Positions 15,500-18,862 of a DNA stretch of 18,862 bases are shown here, piece after piece. A program made the position numbers and the translations under genes. The notes below the pieces were generated by a model that did not search any database, was not told the origin of the DNA, and saw only the letters and a list, made by a program, of their open reading frames with translations. Location: positions 1-18,862 of the forward strand of contig DASUFF010000059.1 in the NCBI GenBank assembly GCA_036274695.1. Reading direction: 5' to 3'. This stretch comes from DASUFF01 sp036274695 (GTDB taxonomy: Bacteria; UBA10199; JACPAL01; GCA-016699445). Each line of letters starts with the position of its first letter. Position 1 is the first letter of the stretch.

Positions 15500-15507
15500 T
15501 ATACGAT
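15492..15507. promoter_or_regulatory. Inverted repeat overlapping the arsR -10, likely ArsR operator
   Basis: ATCGTA-ATTA-TACGAT is a perfect 6-bp inverted repeat covering the predicted -10 region and lying 14 bp before the arsR ATG. Its place fits autorepression by a dimeric ArsR/SmtB-type repressor released by arsenite. It lies too far downstream of the divergent GGDEF gene's start to say whether that gene is also affected. Confidence 0.5.
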
Positions 15508-15521
15508 ATAAAAAATCCAAG

Positions 15522-15851
15522 ATGCCGTCCAAAAAGGAAGATTGCTGCCCTCCCTCCGAGACCGAACCTTCGTCCATGCCGGACGAGGATGTAGAGGAGC
15601 TCGCTGCATTAGCAAAGGCCGTGGGGCACCCGATTCGCATTAAAATATTAAATTTATTAGATAAAAATGACAATTGCATCTGCGGGGAGATCGTCGACGA
15701 GCTGCCGCTCGCGCAATCCACCATCTCCCAGCACTTGAAGGTGCTGAAAGAGGCGGGTCTCGTGCGGGGAGAGATTGCAGGTCCGTCGGTCTGTTATTGT
15801 ATCGATAAAAAACGATTAAAGAGGCTCAAGGTCCTGGTCGCCGGCCTGTAA
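15522..15851 (+). CDS. arsR: ArsR-family metalloregulatory repressor
   Basis: This 109-aa winged-helix repressor should bind the operator upstream and release it when As(III) or Sb(III) is present. The DNA-binding region is LPLAQSTISQHLKVLKEAGLV (about 61-81, two overlapping motif halves). Cysteines C52 and C54 (NCIC) match the first two arsenite ligands of E. coli ArsR, but the third is not Cys here; further pairs at C8-C9 and C91/C93 could complete a site. The ribosome site is weak. Codons around 15639-15670 are strikingly AT-rich compared with neighbours, hinting at different ancestry. It starts an operon with the aquaporin (19-bp gap) and arsC. Confidence 0.88.
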   Translation: MPSKKEDCCPPSETEPSSMPDEDVEELAALAKAVGHPIRIKILNLLDKNDNCICGEIVDELPLAQSTISQHLKVLKEAGLVRGEIAGPSVCYCIDKKRLKRLKVLVAGL

Positions 15852-15870
15852 CGGCGTCTCTCAAGCGCGT

Positions 15871-16536
15871 ATGAAGCCCATCTCCTTGTTCAAGAGGTCC
15901 GTAGCCGAGGCGGTGGGCGTCTTCGCACTTGTTTTTGCAGGGTGCGGAGCCGTGATGGTCTCCGAGCGGTTTCCCGGCCAGGTTCCCGCCTCGGCCGTTC
16001 CGGTGGTCTTCGGGCTGGTCGTCGCCGCCATGATCTATGCGGTCGGCCATATCTCCGGTGCCCATTTCAACCCGGCGGTGACGCTGGGCTTCGCGATCGG
16101 CCGGCATTTCCCGCCGCGCGAGGTCTTCGCGTATTGGTTCGCGCAATGCGCGGGCGGCTTCGCCGCCGTTTTTCTTCTCAAAGCCCTTTTGCCGCCGGGT
16201 CGCGCTTTCGGCGCCACCGTTCCCGCCGTCGCGCCGCTTCAGGCGGTCGCGTGGGAGGCTGTCCTCACCTTTTTCCTGATGTTCGTGATCATCGCCGTCG
16301 CCACCGACACGCGGGCGGAAGGGACGATGGCGGGTGCGGCCATCGGAGCGACCGTCCTGCTGGCCGCCTTCGTCGGCGGGCCCGTGACCGGGGCCTCGTT
16401 GAACCCCGCGCGTTCGTTGGCCCCCGCCGTTGCGCAGGGGCGGTTGGATGTTTTTTGGATTTATGTCGTTGGACCGTTTCTCGGCGCCGCCTTGGCGGCG
16501 GTTCTTTATGGATGCCTGCGGGAGGAAGAATCATGA
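15871..16536 (+). CDS. aqpS: Arsenic-associated aquaglyceroporin (AqpS-like)
   Basis: This 221-aa MIP-family channel has six membrane segments and two NPA boxes, at 67-69 (GHISGAHFNPAV) and 178-180 (GASLNPARS). Aligning by eye to E. coli AqpZ gives a selectivity filter of F47, A166, A175 and R181. The His that marks water-specific channels is replaced by Ala, implying a wider pore able to pass glycerol-like solutes such as As(OH)3. Between arsR and arsC it matches the Sinorhizobium meliloti aqpS arrangement, where arsenite made by ArsC leaves through the channel. The stop overlaps the arsC ATG as ATGA. Substrate is inferred from context. Confidence 0.85.
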   Translation: MKPISLFKRSVAEAVGVFALVFAGCGAVMVSERFPGQVPASAVPVVFGLVVAAMIYAVGHISGAHFNPAVTLGFAIGRHFPPREVFAYWFAQCAGGFAAVFLLKALLPPGRAFGATVPAVAPLQAVAWEAVLTFFLMFVIIAVATDTRAEGTMAGAAIGATVLLAAFVGGPVTGASLNPARSLAPAVAQGRLDVFWIYVVGPFLGAALAAVLYGCLREEES

Positions 16537-16976
16537 CCAAACCGAATATCTTGGTGCTTTGCACCGGCAACTCAGCCCGGAGCCAAATGGCCGAAGGCCT
16601 CTTGAGACGGGCCGCCGGCGACCGGTTCGACGTGTTCAGCGCGGGTCTGGAACCGAAAGGGGTCCATCCGATGGCCATCCGGGTCATGGCGGAGATCGGG
16701 ATCGATATTGGCGGCCATAAGTCGAAGGGCGTGGAGGAGTTTTTGGGAAAGAAGACGTTTCGCCACGTCATCAGCGTTTGTGATCACGCCAGCCGGTCTT
16801 GTCCCAGGCTTTTTCCGGGCGTCTCGAATATGTTGCACTGGTCGATCGAGGATCCGGCGGCGTTTCAGGGCAATGACGACGACAGGCTGGAAAAATTCCG
16901 CGAGGTTCGGGATCAGATCGTGGAGAAGATCAAGGCTTGGGTGCCGACGGTAAAGGAAAAACGATCAAGCGTCTAG
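16533..16976 (+). CDS. arsC: Thioredoxin-coupled arsenate reductase ArsC
   Basis: This 147-aa protein has the low-molecular-weight phosphatase fold. The P-loop nucleophile is C10 in LCTGNSARSQ, and the redox pair C83 and C90 in VCDHASRSC has the spacing of C82 and C89 in the Staphylococcus pI258 enzyme. It reduces arsenate to arsenite, with electrons from thioredoxin. The ribosome site GGAGGAAG lies 4 nt before the ATG, inside the aqpS end, so translation is probably coupled. The last 12 bp overlap the 3' end of convergent aidB. Confidence 0.93.
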   Translation: MTKPNILVLCTGNSARSQMAEGLLRRAAGDRFDVFSAGLEPKGVHPMAIRVMAEIGIDIGGHKSKGVEEFLGKKTFRHVISVCDHASRSCPRLFPGVSNMLHWSIEDPAAFQGNDDDRLEKFREVRDQIVEKIKAWVPTVKEKRSSV

Positions 16977-18581
16977 GATCGCCCGGACATCCACTCCCGC
17001 CGGCAACGTCCCGAACGCCCGTCCCCAATCGCCTTCCAACCGGCTCCGCAGGAACGCATCCGCGACAGCCGGCCGTCCATGACGGACCAGCAGCGAGGCC
17101 TGCAGCGACAACGCCAATTTTTCCACGATCCTCCGCGCGAGCCCCTCGCCGTCCACGGTTTTTAAGGCCTGAAGATCGGCCAACAGGGCGTCGACGTGCC
17201 GGTTGAGCCGCGGCTCGTCGGCCAGGCGGATCTCTTTCAAGACCGCCTCCAGCGATTCCGGCTCCTTCATCGCGGCGCGCAGGACGTCCAGACAGATCAC
17301 ATTGCCGGAGCCCTCCCAGATCGAATTGAGAGGGGCCTCGCGGTAGAGGCGGGGCATCAGCGATTCCTCGACGAAGCCGTTGCCGCCGAGACATTCGAGG
17401 GCCTCGGCCACGTGCATGGGCGTGCGCTTGCAAATCCAGTATTTGGAAATCGCCGTCGCGAGGCGCCGGAAGGAACCCTCTTCCTGACTTCGGTCGTAGG
17501 CGCGGGCGAGCCGCATCGTCAGAAGCGTCGCCGCTTCGGATTCCAGGCAGAGGTCGGCGAGCACGTTTCTCATGAGGGGCTGGTCGACCAGTTTTCGGCC
17601 GAAGGCCGAGCGGTGCCGGTCGTGATGCAGGGCCTGCGCGAAGGCCTGGCGCATGAGGGCCGAGGAGCCGATCACGCAGTCCAGGCGCGTGTGGTTGACC
17701 ATCTCGATGATGGTCGGCACGCCCCGGCCTTCCTCGCTCACCAGCCAGGCGAAGGAGTTTTCCAATTCGATCTCGCTGGAGGCGTTGGAGCGGTTGCCCA
17801 GCTTGTCCTTCAACCTCTGGATGCGGAAGACGTTGCGCGTGCCGTCCGGTTTCCAGCGGGGGAGGAGGAAGCAGGACAGACCGCCGGGGGCCTGGGCCAA
17901 AATCAGGAAGGCGTCGTTCATGGGGGCGGAGCAGAACCACTTGTGCCCCGTGATCGCGTACTCGCCGCCCGGTCCGCCTTTTCCGACGGGAACGGCCTGG
18001 GTCGTGTTGGCGCGCACGTCCGAGCCGCCCTGTTTTTCCGTCATGCCCATGCCGAGCAGGAGGCCCTTTTTCTGCTTCGGGGGCGCCATGCGCGGGTCGT
18101 AGACGCTGGAGACGATCTGCGGCTCCCAATCGGCGGAAAGGTCCGGTTGCCGGCGCAGGGCGGGGATGACCGAATAGGTCATCGAGATCGGACAGAGGTG
18201 GCCGAACTCGATCTGGCTCATCAAAAACATCTTCGCCGCGCGCGCCACGTGCGCCCCGGGTTTGGCTTCCTTCCAAGGAGCGGCGTGAAGGCCGTTCTCC
18301 ACGGAGACCTTCATCAAGGCGTACCAGGAGGGATGGAAGTCGACTTCGTCGATCCGGTTTCCGAAGCGGTCGTGGGTCTTCAAGACGGGAGGGTTTTCGT
18401 TGGCCTCGAAACCCAGGCGGATGATTTCCGGCCTCCCCAAAAGCTCGCCGAATCGGGAAAGGTCGTCGGCGGCCCAAGAGGCGCCTTCGCGGGCGACGGC
18501 CTCCCGGAGGGCGGCGTCCGTCTGAAACAGGTTGATGTTTTCGAGCGGCGGGGGCTGGTTCAAGACCTCGTGCGTAGCCAT
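16965..18581 (-). CDS. aidB: AidB-like acyl-CoA dehydrogenase-family protein
   Basis: This 538-aa flavoprotein closely follows E. coli AidB (541 aa) along its length. Shared stretches include MTEKQGGSDV, KDKLGNRSNAS, RLDCVIGS in place of RFDCALGS, and LYREAPLNSIWEGSGN with the Glu that acts as base in the acyl-CoA dehydrogenase family. AidB is FAD-dependent, binds DNA and is part of the adaptive response to alkylation damage in E. coli; its true substrate is unsettled. No ada or alkB gene is in the window. The ribosome site GAGGGAG lies 7 nt before the ATG. The partial gene upstream ends 42 bp before it on the same strand, so the two may be cotranscribed. Confidence 0.92.
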   Translation of the reverse strand: MATHEVLNQPPPLENINLFQTDAALREAVAREGASWAADDLSRFGELLGRPEIIRLGFEANENPPVLKTHDRFGNRIDEVDFHPSWYALMKVSVENGLHAAPWKEAKPGAHVARAAKMFLMSQIEFGHLCPISMTYSVIPALRRQPDLSADWEPQIVSSVYDPRMAPPKQKKGLLLGMGMTEKQGGSDVRANTTQAVPVGKGGPGGEYAITGHKWFCSAPMNDAFLILAQAPGGLSCFLLPRWKPDGTRNVFRIQRLKDKLGNRSNASSEIELENSFAWLVSEEGRGVPTIIEMVNHTRLDCVIGSSALMRQAFAQALHHDRHRSAFGRKLVDQPLMRNVLADLCLESEAATLLTMRLARAYDRSQEEGSFRRLATAISKYWICKRTPMHVAEALECLGGNGFVEESLMPRLYREAPLNSIWEGSGNVICLDVLRAAMKEPESLEAVLKEIRLADEPRLNRHVDALLADLQALKTVDGEGLARRIVEKLALSLQASLLVRHGRPAVADAFLRSRLEGDWGRAFGTLPAGVDVRAILDA

Positions 18582-18623
18582 GCGGCGTCTCCCTCTGCGA
18601 TAGGGATCGCTTAAGACGAATCC

Positions 18624-18862
18624 TCAGGGGAGTCCAGAGGGATGCCAAACGACCCGGTCCGGTCGCGAGCCGTAGAGCAAAGGCCAATAACCCATAATGG
18701 GCAGGGACAGATAGGTGACGGCGGAATGCGTCAGGAACAGGGTGAAATCGATGTCCGGCATTTCCCTCTTGATGGCGAAAGCGTGCGCGGCGCCGACGAT
18801 GGCCACCTCGGGCTCTTCCTCCCGAAGCGTTTCCAAAAGGCCCTCGTTTCGTTTCGCGATAT
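18624..18862 (-). CDS. 3' end of an unrecognised protein, cut by the window edge
   Basis: The C-terminal 78 residues of a protein whose start lies beyond the window. The visible part contains EVAIVGAAHAFAIKREM, which looks like a beta-strand then helix of an alpha/beta fold, and ends GYWPLLYGSRPDRVVWHPSGLP. The frame stays open to the edge, so the apparent TTG start at 18836 is probably internal. No family is recognised with confidence. It is upstream of and parallel to aidB. Confidence 0.55.
   Translation of the reverse strand, partial: IAKRNEGLLETLREEEPEVAIVGAAHAFAIKREMPDIDFTLFLTHSAVTYLSLPIMGYWPLLYGSRPDRVVWHPSGLP

Noticed and set aside
15428..15724. Longer N terminus for the GGDEF protein (frame open for about 99 more codons)
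   Set aside because: The extension runs antisense through the arsR promoter and N-terminal coding region, while the ATG at 15427 gives a normal two-span membrane cyclase.

Overview
This is a GC-rich bacterial chromosome segment (about 60% G+C by eye). It is gene-dense, with short gaps, ATGA start/stop overlaps and Shine-Dalgarno sites before most genes. No rRNA, tRNA, CRISPR array, insertion sequence or phage gene is visible. Gene content (Kdp, AmtB, a KimA-type transporter, a diguanylate cyclase, AidB and thioredoxin-type ArsC) fits a free-living bacterium, but I cannot place it in a phylum. The sequence alone does not show whether it is cultured.

Region 1 (1-9100). An unrecognised plus-strand gene of lower G+C faces a complete minus-strand potassium-ATPase operon. 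Read 5' to 3' on the minus strand the operon is: a 57-aa single-span membrane protein, kdpF, kdpB, kdpA, kdpC, kdpD, kdpE. kdpB precedes kdpA, the reverse of the usual kdpF-A-B-C order, and the kdpB-kdpA gap holds a 12-codon ORF and a short tandem repeat. Region 2 (9095-12589). An AmtB-type ammonium channel (minus) is divergent from a second, reduced KdpD-like kinase and a second KdpE-like regulator (plus). Region 3 (12590-15427). A KimA-like APC-family transporter, probably for K+, and a membrane-bound GGDEF protein (both minus). Region 4 (15471-16976). A plus-strand arsenic operon arsR-aqpS-arsC, in which a channel stands where an efflux pump is more usual. Region 5 (16965-18862). aidB (minus), and upstream of it the 3' end of a gene that runs off the window.

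The main new observation links regions 1-3. Direct repeats of TTAAC (best form GAGTTAAGA on the plus strand, TCTTAACTC on the minus) lie upstream of the kdp operon, of the second kinase/regulator pair and of the KimA-like gene. In each case they read in the sense orientation of the gene and include a pair exactly 11 bp apart, the usual layout for OmpR/PhoB-family regulators such as KdpE. The two KdpE paralogues share a nearly identical DNA-recognition helix. I infer a local potassium regulon: a high-affinity ATPase, a KimA-like symporter, possibly the ammonium channel, and two KdpDE systems, one with the full sensory input of KdpD and one without it.
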